The notes below the pieces were generated by a model. It searched no databases and was not told the origin of the DNA. It worked only from the letters and a program-made list of their open reading frames with translations. DNA of 48,589 nt from Pantoea stewartii subsp. stewartii (lineage in GTDB: Bacteria > Pseudomonadota > Gammaproteobacteria > Enterobacterales > Enterobacteriaceae): contig NZ_VZPF01000034.1 of assembly GCF_008801695.1 (NCBI RefSeq), positions 1 to 48,589 on the forward strand. The letters are read 5' to 3'. Every line of letters starts with the position of its first letter. Positions within the stretch are counted from its first letter, which is position 1. This document shows, in pieces, positions 8,819-15,875 of the stretch. A program made the position numbers and the translations under genes.

Positions 8819-9027
8819 TTTGCCGTCTCCTTCTCCGCTTCAATAATGCTGTCGACCACCATCATTAGTGATCCGGCCATGTCGTCGTAATCATCCCAGG
8901 CGTTGCTTTCGAAGAACTGCGCAGCGACTACGGGCGCAAGCTGACTAACCAGGTGCTGGCGGTATGTCATGCCGTAGGGGGTTGCGTTACTGGGGCATGG
9001 ATAGGCTGGTTGTTGGCCTTTGCTCAT
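8815..9027 (-). CDS. Hypothetical small phage protein (70 aa)
   Basis: Begins MSKGQQPAYPCPSNATPYGM and continues with TYRQHLVSQLAPVVAAQFF and an acidic centre (NAWDDYDDMAG) followed by a helix ending in EKETAK. The GMTYRQHL motif is frequent in short early-operon phage proteins of unknown role. Four-base overlaps at both ends place it inside the coupled leftward operon. Confidence 0.7.
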   Translation of the reverse strand: MSKGQQPAYPCPSNATPYGMTYRQHLVSQLAPVVAAQFFESNAWDDYDDMAGSLMMVVDSIIEAEKETAK

Positions 9028-9248
9028 CGTTTCACCTCACGCTGTACGGTTTTATAAGCTCGCATCGCATCGCGGGTTTTCCCTGAGATAAACGTCTTCA
9101 TGAAGAAGGAGCCGCGCCGTTCGCTGACCACTCCCGGGACCAGAAACAGAGTGGTGTCGACCACTCGGTTATGCTTGCGAAACTCAAAAATAGTGCTGGT
9201 GATCGTCACCGATGCCACGGCTCCGTAGTCGTTGAAGTCAATTTTCAT
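9024..9248 (-). CDS. Hypothetical small phage protein (74 aa)
   Basis: A basic, strand-rich protein (VASVTITSTIFEFRKHNRVV, TTLFLVPGVVSERRGSFFMK) with a lysine/arginine-rich C-terminus. No family is recognised. Upstream lies a 48-base gap with a stem-loop (AGCCCGG/CCGGGCT, 9269-9289) that separates it from the SPFH gene. The stem is not followed by a T-run in this direction, so it is unlikely to be a simple terminator. Confidence 0.65.
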   Translation of the reverse strand: MKIDFNDYGAVASVTITSTIFEFRKHNRVVDTTLFLVPGVVSERRGSFFMKTFISGKTRDAMRAYKTVQREVKR

Positions 9249-9296
9249 TTCAGCCTCATTTTTTTGTTAGCCCGGCGCTACACCGGGCTGGTGCGA

Positions 9297-10124
9297 TTAC
9301 TTAACCTGGATAAATGGAGTGCCAGCGCCGCTGGTCATGTATTGCGGCAGGGTGCCATTCCATTTGTTAATAGCTTCCAGCTGCAGCACTTCGGGGTTCT
9401 CACGCATGGCCTGCCCACGGATCTGGATAGATTTCGCTTCAGCTTCTGCAAGCTTCAGTTTTGCATCTGCCTGGCCATCGGCTTCCGCGCGCAGCATATT
9501 GGCTTCAGCCTCACGCTGTTTCACCTCCTGCTCGCGCTGCAGCGTCTTTTGGTTGGCGGTGACTTTGGCGTTGATACTGTCGATAACTGTCGGCGGATAC
9601 TCCGGGCGGCCAACATAGGAGAGGCTAATAACCTGAATGCCGACCGGCCCCATGTCGGACTGGATCTCTTTCAGGGCACTTTCCAGCAGATCAGCTTTGC
9701 CGCCATCAATAAACTTGTCGGTGCTCATGCGGCTGGCAAGGCGGTTAAGCGCATCGGCGATCTTCTGGCGAAGGTCAGTATCGGTAATGTCGTCCACACC
9801 TTTCCGGTAGGTCTGGAAAACGGTGGTGACTTTGGTCGGATCCACTTTGTACGCCACGCCGATGTGATAACCGATTGTCGTACCGTCGCTCATCTGGAAA
9901 TTGAACGCGTCGTCGTAGGTTTTCATCTGTTTGAAGGTCGGGAAGATGTAGACCTCCGTGTTCCAGCCGGTCCAATAGCGGCCAACGCCGACAACCTCAC
10001 CAACGCCTTTGTCGTCGCCCAGCTTGTTCACCTTGATACCCACGTTGCCGGGCTCGACGCGATCGCAACCAGTCAGGCCAGCAGCGGCGGCGGAAATCAG
10101 AACAGCGAAAATAACCTTTTTCAT
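9297..10124 (-). CDS. SPFH/prohibitin-domain lipoprotein
   Basis: 275 residues. A signal peptide ends in a lipobox (AAAAGLTGC, Cys20), so the protein should be lipid-anchored outside the inner membrane. Residues about 25-200 are a band-7/SPFH domain (GNVGIKVNKLG, VGRYWTGWNTEVYIFPTF, RMSTDKFI, DMGPVGIQVISLSYVGRPEYP). A long charged coiled coil with repeated REAEAN/AEADGQADAK/AEAEAK follows, then PFIQVK. SPFH proteins form large rings, and HflK/HflC of this superfamily hold the FtsH protease. It is the downstream partner of a two-TM protein (4-base overlap). A role in FtsH control, membrane protection or exclusion is inference. Confidence 0.85.
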   Translation of the reverse strand: MKKVIFAVLISAAAAGLTGCDRVEPGNVGIKVNKLGDDKGVGEVVGVGRYWTGWNTEVYIFPTFKQMKTYDDAFNFQMSDGTTIGYHIGVAYKVDPTKVTTVFQTYRKGVDDITDTDLRQKIADALNRLASRMSTDKFIDGGKADLLESALKEIQSDMGPVGIQVISLSYVGRPEYPPTVIDSINAKVTANQKTLQREQEVKQREAEANMLRAEADGQADAKLKLAEAEAKSIQIRGQAMRENPEVLQLEAINKWNGTLPQYMTSGAGTPFIQVK

Positions 10125-10321
10125 TTTTTATCCTTTCCGGAAGACAGACCCATAAAAATGGCGTAGAGGCACGGCGGGGTCAGAAATGCCAGTGCTAAGC
10201 CAGAGATAACGGACACGGTGTCCTTCATCGAAATGAGAGAAGGAACAAGGAGCCCGTAGACGCTGGCAAAGATCACCAGCGCGATAACGATGCGGAGATA
10301 AAGTTTCATCAGCGCCCTCAA
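10121..10321 (-). CDS. Small inner-membrane protein with two TM segments
   Basis: 66 residues: TM1 about 7-27 (YLRIVIALVIFASVYGLLVP), TM2 about 37-58 (ISGLALAFLTPPCLYAIFMG), and a basic tail GKDKK. No family recognised. It overlaps the SPFH lipoprotein start by four bases (TGATG-type coupling) and the upstream gene by four, so it may act with the SPFH protein at the membrane. Confidence 0.65.
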   Translation of the reverse strand: MRALMKLYLRIVIALVIFASVYGLLVPSLISMKDTVSVISGLALAFLTPPCLYAIFMGLSSGKDKK

Positions 10322-10710
10322 AACGGTTTCAGCTTCATCAGCTCGTCACGCTGCGAGACCCATGCGTCGTACTTCTCACACCATTTCTGCATTTCACGCT
10401 TACGGGCCAGAATGCGACGCAAACGACGTTCACAGCGCTGGTGGGCGGCAAGGTAAGCCGTAGTAGTTTCGCCATCGCGCCACACTTCCATATCGTCACG
10501 ATCAATTCGTACTCGCGGGTGACGGCATTTAAAGCCAGATGCTTCGAATGACCAGGTCGTCATGAAAAACGCCAGGTAGCGAATCGCGGTATCGCGGCTA
10601 AAGCACTTCTTAATGCGTCCGTTGCGTTTGGCGACGAATAGCGGGCCAACTGGGGTGTCGTGCTTCTGGAGCGCCAGGTCAATTGCGCTGACGGTGCGGT
10701 TATCGAACAT
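10318..10710 (-). CDS. Hypothetical phage protein, basic (130 aa)
   Basis: Start set at ATG 10710-10708 because GAGGAG lies 7 bases upstream; a start five codons earlier has none. The protein is rich in Arg/Lys (RNGRIKKCFSRDTAIRY, RRLRRILARKREMQKWCEKY) with a predicted C-terminal coiled coil. No family recognised. It overlaps the previous gene by 11 bases and the two-TM gene by four. Confidence 0.65.
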   Translation of the reverse strand: MFDNRTVSAIDLALQKHDTPVGPLFVAKRNGRIKKCFSRDTAIRYLAFFMTTWSFEASGFKCRHPRVRIDRDDMEVWRDGETTTAYLAAHQRCERRLRRILARKREMQKWCEKYDAWVSQRDELMKLKPF

Positions 10711-10939
10711 TTGAAATCTCCTCAATGTGAAGCCCTGCTTTGCGGGCTAATTCGATAAAGGTGTCCAGCCCACAAATATGTTCGTCGTCGTGCACCCGGC
10801 GGTCGCATTTCACTTTGCCGCTCTCGATGTAGAGGACGATGCGCCCTGTAAAATCTGGAAGCACATGCAAATCAACATTCAAAACCGGACGAGGAATTTG
10901 CATTCCGCGATGCGTTATCATTTGTTGGTTATGCTGCAT
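10700..10939 (-). CDS. Hypothetical phage protein (79 aa)
   Basis: Starts MQHNQQMITHRGMQIPRPV. It contains a strand-rich centre (VDLHVLPDFTGRIVLYIESG) and HDDEHICGLDTFIELARKAG near the C-terminus, a His/Cys-containing stretch. No family recognised. It overlaps both neighbours by about 11 bases in the leftward operon. Confidence 0.65.
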   Translation of the reverse strand: MQHNQQMITHRGMQIPRPVLNVDLHVLPDFTGRIVLYIESGKVKCDRRVHDDEHICGLDTFIELARKAGLHIEEISNVR

Positions 10940-11294
10940 TCTGGTTTCTCCGCTTTTTCATTGCTTCTTCTGCGAGTGTTTCAATCAGTGCATCCATGAA
11001 ATACACGGCATCAGGCGTTAATTTGCTTTTCCCGAGACAGTCCGAGTAATACCCGGAAATAATTGATTCCGCTTCGGAACGTTTATGTGTGTCATAAATC
11101 ATTCCTTCGAATAGTTTTATCAGCGCCTTAGTTAATATTTCTTCGGATAACTCGACCGGAAACAACGTGCCGTTATCAAGTTTCGCCATCTGAATATTTC
11201 CGCCAGTTCTTCGCATAACAGAATCAAGCTTTGCATGAACGAGACGGCGGCGGCGAGTTTCAATTAATTTATCCACGTCGAACCTCTTCAGCAT
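10929..11294 (-). CDS. Hypothetical phage protein (121 aa)
   Basis: Mostly helical with a very basic N-terminus (LIETRRRRLVHAKLDSVMRR) and a charged helical tail (LIETLAEEAMKKRRNQNAA). The middle segment KLDNGTLFPVELSEEILTKA is acidic. Its length and helicity resemble small DNA- or protein-binding early proteins, but I assign no family. The start codon overlaps the end of the frameshifted small gene upstream. Confidence 0.6.
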   Translation of the reverse strand: MLKRFDVDKLIETRRRRLVHAKLDSVMRRTGGNIQMAKLDNGTLFPVELSEEILTKALIKLFEGMIYDTHKRSEAESIISGYYSDCLGKSKLTPDAVYFMDALIETLAEEAMKKRRNQNAA

Positions 11295-11485
11295 TCATCC
11301 AGTTGTCTACATGCCCAGATATTTCCCAAGCGATTTCTAACAGATGAAAACGCTGTGCATCTTCAAGCCTGTAATAGTTTTTCTGTAACTGTTTGCAGCA
11401 GGTAATACAGACGCTCTGTTACAACACTTATTTCGGTGAGTGTCATATTACTGCATGGTTTGGTTGTTGGATTGCGCTCACTCAT
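11269..11485 (-). pseudogene. Small early gene that seems split by a frameshift
   Basis: ATG 11485-11483 opens MSERNPTTKPCSNMTLTEIS and a 40-residue ORF stopping at 11363. A second frame, open from about 11410 to TAA 11269-11271, has no start codon but reads like a real protein (CITCCKQLQKNYYRLEDAQR, then FHLLEIAWEISGHVDNWMNA). Joining them near GAGCGTCTG (about 11410) needs a one-base frame change and would give about 72 residues. Either a mutation, a sequencing indel or recoding; alternatively only the 40-residue ORF is real. Confidence 0.4.
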
Positions 11486-11487
11486 AA

Positions 11488-11595
11488 TTAGAGCCCATAA
11501 GCTTTGCGCAGAAACAGATTTGCAATAACGTCATAACCTGCATCAATAAATTGCCTTGCTGTTTTATATGCGCTTTTATCTTTGATACATGTCAT
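11488..11595 (-). CDS. Very small hypothetical phage protein (35 aa)
   Basis: ATG 11595-11593 has GAGGAAAGAG just upstream, a strong site for so short an ORF. The product is MTCIKDKSAYKTARQFIDAG followed by YDVIANLFLRKAYGL. The stop is two bases before the next ATG, as expected for a coupled operon. No function is known. Confidence 0.5.
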   Translation of the reverse strand: MTCIKDKSAYKTARQFIDAGYDVIANLFLRKAYGL

Positions 11596-11656
11596 TTCTC
11601 TTTCCTCAGGGTGCAGAGAGCCCCAGCGGTTAAGCTGTATTTAAATTTATTTTTGG

Positions 11657-11995
11657 TTAACTTAATTTAGATTGAATATTTTTTAATTCATTACGGGATT
11701 TTTCTGCATAGTCACGAATCGTAGCGGCTAAATATGTTTCTTGCCGTTCATTATCTTCATCTGTGAAGTATTGTTCACAATAAACGCCAGTAAGTGCCTC
11801 TAGCTTTCGGGCTGTAATGACTGCATCAAAAAAGAGATCATCAATGTCGCTTATAGCCGAACGTACATCTGCTATCAGAGTCATTGCTCTGTAAAGCCCT
11901 TCACCAGTATCTTTATCATGTGTGCCATTTTCGAAAATATCAGTAATGATTTTTTCAGCCTGAATAATAGCGTCATTTGCTGGAGTATTAATCAT
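11657..11995 (-). CDS. Hypothetical acidic phage protein (112 aa)
   Basis: Helical and acidic: KIITDIFENGTHDKDTGEGL, DVRSAISDIDDLFFDAV, YFTDEDNERQETYLAATIRD. It overlaps the neighbouring 93-residue gene by four bases. Lower GC than the rest of the prophage suggests recent acquisition of the 11.3-12.3 kb segment. Not recognised. Confidence 0.6.
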   Translation of the reverse strand: MINTPANDAIIQAEKIITDIFENGTHDKDTGEGLYRAMTLIADVRSAISDIDDLFFDAVITARKLEALTGVYCEQYFTDEDNERQETYLAATIRDYAEKSRNELKNIQSKLS

Positions 11996-12273
11996 TTGCT
12001 TTCTCTCACTCCGCTATGATAGCTGGACTCGTTTGAAATTTTATTTGTTACCATGGCTAAATCTGCCAAGTCGGCGATAATACCTGACAGCGCGTTAATT
12101 TTTGTATTGCTCCCCTTTGAACTTTCGCTCATTTCCATAATTTTGAGGCTTATAAAATTTATAGCCTCAAGCAATGATGTTGTTTGATTTTCCGCTTCAC
12201 TTGCAAGGTCGGTTACATTGATATCTCTGGTTAAGTCAATTTCAATTAACTGGATTATGTTATTGATGCTCAT
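11992..12273 (-). CDS. Hypothetical helical phage protein, first gene of the left operon (93 aa)
   Basis: MSINNIIQLIEIDLTRDINV followed by continuous amphipathic helices (ASEAENQTTSLLEAINFISL, IIADLADLAMVTNKI). AGAGGTACATC precedes the ATG. It is the promoter-proximal gene of the leftward early operon, 30 bases below the PL -10. In lambda this position holds N, but this acidic helical protein does not resemble an arginine-rich N antiterminator. Not recognised. Confidence 0.6.
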   Translation of the reverse strand: MSINNIIQLIEIDLTRDINVTDLASEAENQTTSLLEAINFISLKIMEMSESSKGSNTKINALSGIIADLADLAMVTNKISNESSYHSGVRESK

Positions 12274-12298
12274 GATGTACCTCTTTGTCTTTGTGATA

Positions 12299-12331
12299 GG
12301 TACATTATGTACCTTAAGGGTACACTGTCAA
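12299..12331 (-). promoter_or_regulatory. Leftward early promoter PL with cI/Cro operator
   Basis: On the minus strand -35 TTGACA (12326-12331) and -10 CATAAT (12304-12309) are 16 bases apart, a strong sigma-70 promoter. The spacer holds the 15-base palindrome GTACC-TTAAG-GGTAC (12309-12323), the same N5 design as the operators at the cI-cro border. A second palindrome, GGTAC-ATTAT-GTACC (12299-12313), covers the -10. Confidence 0.75.
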
Positions 12332-12335
12332 GTAT

Positions 12336-12359
12336 AAAAAAACCTGCCGCAGCAGGTTT
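12336..12359 (-). terminator. Rho-independent terminator of the cI gene
   Basis: Minus-strand stem AAACCTGC/GCAGGTTT with a 4-base loop followed by a run of seven T. It lies just after the cI stop and directly before the PL -35, so repressor transcription is insulated from the left operon. Confidence 0.8.
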
Positions 12360-12370
12360 CGTAGTTTATT

Positions 12371-13045
12371 TTATGGTTTGCTTATGTATCTTCTTGGTTT
12401 TCCAGAAAATATCACAGTACCAATGATTGAACAGTTTCCATCAATTTTTATATATGGCTCAGGCCAGTTCTGATTTAGAGCTTTGAGGTACCTGCTTCCA
12501 CCATCTTCTATAAGTCTTTTAAAGGTGGTTTCTCCAGTGTCATGCATCAATGCAACTACATCATCACCATGAATTGCAGGTATTTCAGGATCTACAAAAA
12601 TCATGTCTCCGGGACGGTATTCATCAACCATCGAATCACCTATTACCCGTAGGATATAGGTCATAGGACCACAAGGAACGGGGCATGGGTAGGTTTCAGT
12701 GCTATACAAATCAACCTCTTGATCATCCACTCTTGTCCACGCGCCAGCTTGAACCCACGAGATGACGGGGACCTTTCGAATATTTCTATTAGTATCTGAA
12801 ACATCGGGGTTTTTTGCAATATTGGTTGTTTGATGCTCTTGATCCAGCCAGCCAAGGGGGAGGTCGAAACATTTTTCAATGTGCCGTGCCATGGCATCAC
12901 CAATATTTTTGGTCGCGCCATCGCTCATAAACCTACTTGTTTGAGTAGGCTCCCGGTCGATCATGTTGGCAAAAAACGAGTTTCCACCAACTCCGTCTCG
13001 TAATTTTCTAGCGTTTATACGCCTGATTTCATGAACAGTTTTCAT
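12371..13045 (-). CDS. cI: Phage repressor, LexA-like self-cleaving (S24 family)
   Basis: 224 residues. The N-terminal ~75 residues form a helix-turn-helix (LRDGVGGNSFFANMIDREPT, SRFMSDGATKNIGDAMARHI). The C-terminal S24 domain has the Ala-Gly cleavage site in WVQAGAW, the catalytic Ser in IGDSMVDEYRPGD and the catalytic Lys in TTFKRL. RecA-stimulated cleavage would therefore induce the prophage after DNA damage (family knowledge). It is divergent from cro, with matching operators at 13066-13080 and 13115-13129 and at PL. Confidence 0.93.
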   Translation of the reverse strand: MKTVHEIRRINARKLRDGVGGNSFFANMIDREPTQTSRFMSDGATKNIGDAMARHIEKCFDLPLGWLDQEHQTTNIAKNPDVSDTNRNIRKVPVISWVQAGAWTRVDDQEVDLYSTETYPCPVPCGPMTYILRVIGDSMVDEYRPGDMIFVDPEIPAIHGDDVVALMHDTGETTFKRLIEDGGSRYLKALNQNWPEPYIKIDGNCSIIGTVIFSGKPRRYISKP

Positions 13046-13065
13046 ACAGTTATTCTCTCAGTTTG

Positions 13066-13129
13066 TATCCTTGCGGTACAAGTTCCTTTACGGTTCATTA
13101 TTTTGATGTAATATGTACCACGGAGGTAC
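13066..13129. promoter_or_regulatory. cI-cro switch region: two operators and the cro promoter
   Basis: Operator GTATC-CTTGC-GGTAC at 13066-13080 lies near the cI start. Operator GTACC-ACGGA-GGTAC at 13115-13129 covers the cro ribosome-binding site. Between them -35 TTTACG (about 13088) and -10 TAATAT (13108-13113) form a rightward promoter with a 16-base spacer. The three GTACC-N5-GGTAC sites including PL define the immunity specificity of this phage. Confidence 0.7.
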
Positions 13130-13134
13130 ATTTA

Positions 13135-13353
13135 ATGAAAGCGTACTGGAACTCATTAACGAAGGCTCAGCAGGTTCGTTTAGCTAAAAACGTAGGCTCA
13201 ACACGGGACTACCTGCGTTTGGTGTTCAACGGGCATAAAAATGCCGGATTCAATCTTGCTATACGACTCGAGCAAGAAACGGCAGGGGCGATCACTAGGT
13301 CGGAGTTGCGGCCTGATATTTATCAGCTCTCCGTGAAGCAGGTTGGGGCGTGA
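13135..13353 (+). CDS. cro: Cro-like small repressor
   Basis: 72 residues starting MKAYWNSLTKAQQVRLAKNV, with a helix-turn-helix through GSTRDYLRLVFNGHKNAG, the form of Cro/YdaS-type proteins. The start at 13135 has GGAGG 8 bases upstream; an in-frame start at 13063 would read through the operators. It is the first rightward gene, divergent from cI. One operator overlaps its leader, fitting the role of the lytic-switch repressor. A YdaS-type toxin-antitoxin-like activity is the alternative seen in some relatives. Confidence 0.8.
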   Translation: MKAYWNSLTKAQQVRLAKNVGSTRDYLRLVFNGHKNAGFNLAIRLEQETAGAITRSELRPDIYQLSVKQVGA

Positions 13354-13354
13354 C

Positions 13355-13614
13355 ATGTCACCGGAAGAATTTATCAAAAAGCACATCTCTGATGCGCTGC
13401 TGCGTGAAGGCTTTCCGGCGGAAGTCGTCATGGGGGGGGGGCAGAGTGTGGCGTTGATTATTACCGTTGCTGCTCTCAGGCCACCCGTAAGGGGAGCATG
13501 TTTGCTGATTGTCTTTTCCGCGCCCGTCAGTGGGCTATCGGACAGACCACAGTGGCCGAACGGAGTGCAGGAAAGAAGCCAGCGCAACGTAAGGGCCAGA
13601 GCAGCCTGTTTTAA
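13355..13614 (+). pseudogene. Conserved early-right gene interrupted by a G10 tract
   Basis: ATG 13355 (one base after the cro stop) opens MSPEEFIKKHISDALLREGF. After VVM the frame enters ten consecutive G (13432-13441). In the frame reached with eight or eleven G the gene continues AECGVDYYRCCSQATRKGSM and FADCLFRARQWAIGQTTVAE to TAA 13612-13614, about 86 residues. This sequence type is familiar from the cII position of lambdoid prophages. With ten G the product turns into unrelated residues to 13651. It could be an assembly indel, a true mutation or a length-switching tract. Confidence 0.7.
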
Positions 13615-13625
13615 CCGGAGGCGAT

Positions 13626-13919
13626 ATGTACCCGGATTATGTGCAGGTTGATCTGCCATCGGTCTACAGCCAGGCAGATGCAGCGTGGATCCAACAGCAG
13701 TTACTGAGTTTGCCTCCGTCCCTCCGACGCAAAGTCGCGCTGAAGTACGCAGAGGTTTACGAAATTACGCATGACGCCGAACCGGTTTCATACCGCAAGG
13801 AGAACCGGGCAAGGCATGAGGCCAATGTGAGGCTTCGCAGGTTCGTTGAAACACACGGGCGGGCAATTCAGGGCTACACGGCCCAGCCGCCTCTGGCAGG
13901 AACGCAACAGCGCTCCTGA
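13626..13919 (+). CDS. Hypothetical phage protein upstream of the helicase (97 aa)
   Basis: ATG 13626 has CCGGAGG 6 bases upstream. The product (MYPDYVQVDLPSVYSQADAA, WIQQQLLSLPPSLRRKVALK) is helical with a basic C-terminal half (RKENRARHEANVRLRRFVET) that may bind nucleic acid. It stands where lambdoid phages have small replication-accessory genes. No function is assigned. Confidence 0.7.
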   Translation: MYPDYVQVDLPSVYSQADAAWIQQQLLSLPPSLRRKVALKYAEVYEITHDAEPVSYRKENRARHEANVRLRRFVETHGRAIQGYTAQPPLAGTQQRS

Positions 13920-14246
13920 CGATACCCGGCTTAAAGGGGCCTGGTTGCAGTCTGACTTAAAGGCGTCAGCTGCTGATGAAGTAGGAACCACCCACTTACT
14001 TTTTTTTGCCCTTTCGTACTAGGTTGCTAGTACATGAATAAGGGAGAGGTAAGAGGGGGGTAAGGGGGGAGATCGGAGAGGGATGGGAATAGGCCTTTTC
14101 CAACAGGCAGCTCCATTGGTTAGACAGGTGCTGATCTATGAGACAGAGCCTAAAAATCGCCACTGTACTAGCAATGTGATACGAAATTACAGGGCAGAAA
14201 CCGGGAATGGTTTTTCCTGGAAGAGTGAAACTTAAAGGGGTTGATA
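13920..14246. other. Gene-free stretch with GTACTAG repeats, candidate origin or regulatory region
   Basis: GTACTAG-GTTG-CTAGTAC is a perfect inverted repeat at 14016-14033, and TGTACTAGCA recurs at about 14164. Between them is a purine-rich strand (AAGGGAGAGGTAAGAGGGGG and on) of about 60 bases. Directly downstream are helicase and primase genes. Such repeats and asymmetric purine tracts next to replication genes suggest an origin, or a control site for the replication operon. No gene is seen. Confidence 0.45.
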
Positions 14247-15875
14247 ATGCTGAACATCACACCAAATTTTGCACAGGAACGCGCGCTTAACATGCTGCGC
14301 CGTGACTGGAAGGCATACGAATCTTTCATGATGTACATGCCAACCGGCAGCGGCAAAACGGGGCTGGCGGCATTTGTTGCTGATGGTCTGGTGAGCCGTG
14401 GCATGCGTGTGTTGTTTGTCGCCCCTTACACCATCCTGATTAACCAGACGGCGCAGCGTTTTGCACAGTACGGCCTTCCGGAGGACCAGATCAGCTTTAT
14501 CTGGCGCGACCACCCAAATTACGACCCCAGCCTGCAGATTCAGATCGCCAGCGCCGACACCTTGATCCGCCGGGAATTCCCGCAGGATATCGATCTGCTT
14601 ATTATCGACGAAGCCCATCTGCGCAAACGTCGCATTCTCAAAGAAATTGAGCGGATCACCACGGAAACCAAAGCGAAGGTTATCGGTCTGTCCGGAACCC
14701 CATTTTCCCCCTTCCTGGGGAATTACTACCAGCGCCTGATTAAGCCAACCACCATCGGCGAACTTATCCAGCGTGGCGATCTGAGTAATTACGAATTTTT
14801 CGCGCCAACGAAGCCAGACCTGAAAGGCGTTAAAACTAAAGCGTCGATGGAGTACGGCAGTGACTACGACGAAACGCAGCTGGCGGAGATTATGTGCGGA
14901 TCCGATCTGGTGGGCGATATTGTCGATAACTGGCTGCGCAACGGCCGGGACCTTCCGACAGTGGCGTTCTGTGTTAATAAGGCCCACGCCAACTACGTGA
15001 CCATGCAGTTCAATAAAGCGGGCGTTAACGCCGAAGTCATGGTTGCAGAAACGCCGCACGAAGAAAGACAGCTGATGATCCACCGATTCGAAACTGGCGC
15101 GACAAAAATCATTGTCAGCGTCGGCGTTTTGGTGGCGGGCTTCGACAGTGATGTTCGCTGTGTCATTTACGCCAGGCCAACTAAAAGCGAAATTCGCTGG
15201 CTGCAGGCGCTGGGGCGCGGCCTTCGTACAGCTCCTGGCAAAGATGCCTGTCTCATCTTCGATCACAGCGGCACAGTTCATCGCCTGGGGTTTCCTGACG
15301 CTATTGAGTACAACGACCTCCCATCCAAAAACGATGGCATGAAAGAGGCTGCTGCCCGTACAGCTGAGGAACGAGAGGAAAAACTTCCGAAGGAATGTCC
15401 GGAATGTCATTTCATGAAGCCTGCAGGCGTGTACGTCTGCCCGAAATGCGGGTTTAAGCCGCTGGCCGGCGAGGACGTGGAAACCGACACGCAGCGCAAT
15501 ATCAAAAAGCTCGGCAAGGGCGGAAAGGTTTACACCAAATCGGACAAACAGTCCTGGTGGAGCCAGATCAAATTTTATCAGCGCCAGCGTACTTCTATGG
15601 GAAAACCCATCAGTGATGGATGGTGTGCGCATACCTACCGCGAAAAATTCAATGAATGGCCCAACGGCCTGAGCGATTTCCCAATGGAGATTACCCCAGA
15701 GGTTAATAACTACATCAGGCACAAACTCATCAAATTTGCGAAGGGCAAGGAGAAGTCAGCTGAAAAGACTGAAGCCTCACACACCAACAACGATGCAGGA
15801 ACCACCAGCAGGATTATTAACGCAAAACGCCAGGTAGAAAATATTCGCAGTACGCTTGGGAGAAGAACAGCGTGA
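14247..15875 (+). CDS. Superfamily 2 DEAD/DEAH helicase with zinc ribbon, phage replication
   Basis: 542 residues. Motif I is MPTGSGKT (about residues 34-41), motif II IIDEAH, motif III SGTPFSP, and the second RecA domain has VLVAGFDS and QALGRGLRTAPG (motif VI region). After it comes a CPEC-x9-CPKC zinc ribbon and a basic tail. This is the phage helicase found beside P4-type primases, which together open and prime the phage origin. I chose ATG 14247 because AAAGGGG precedes it. Its stop overlaps the GTG of the primase (GTGA), so the two are coupled. Confidence 0.9.
   Translation: MLNITPNFAQERALNMLRRDWKAYESFMMYMPTGSGKTGLAAFVADGLVSRGMRVLFVAPYTILINQTAQRFAQYGLPEDQISFIWRDHPNYDPSLQIQIASADTLIRREFPQDIDLLIIDEAHLRKRRILKEIERITTETKAKVIGLSGTPFSPFLGNYYQRLIKPTTIGELIQRGDLSNYEFFAPTKPDLKGVKTKASMEYGSDYDETQLAEIMCGSDLVGDIVDNWLRNGRDLPTVAFCVNKAHANYVTMQFNKAGVNAEVMVAETPHEERQLMIHRFETGATKIIVSVGVLVAGFDSDVRCVIYARPTKSEIRWLQALGRGLRTAPGKDACLIFDHSGTVHRLGFPDAIEYNDLPSKNDGMKEAAARTAEEREEKLPKECPECHFMKPAGVYVCPKCGFKPLAGEDVETDTQRNIKKLGKGGKVYTKSDKQSWWSQIKFYQRQRTSMGKPISDGWCAHTYREKFNEWPNGLSDFPMEITPEVNNYIRHKLIKFAKGKEKSAEKTEASHTNNDAGTTSRIINAKRQVENIRSTLGRRTA

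Noticed and set aside
9269..9289. Stem-loop AGCCCGG/CCGGGCT as a terminator of the SPFH gene
   Set aside because: In the direction of transcription it is followed by A-rich and not T-rich sequence, so intrinsic termination is unlikely.
9171..10166. Plus-strand open frame (331 codons) opposite the SPFH gene
   Set aside because: The minus strand has a lipobox, SPFH domain and operon overlaps; the plus frame shows no motifs and crosses a gene border.
6305..13129. TTGTACA sites near att as additional cI operators
   Set aside because: Their core is TTGTACA-N3-TGTACAA, whereas the switch operators are GTACC-N5-GGTAC; half-site and spacing differ, so I keep them as separate systems.
14232..15722. 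Long open minus-strand frame (496 codons) opposite the helicase
   Set aside because: The plus strand carries clear SF2 helicase motifs and coupled neighbours; the minus frame has no recognisable domain and is a codon-bias shadow.
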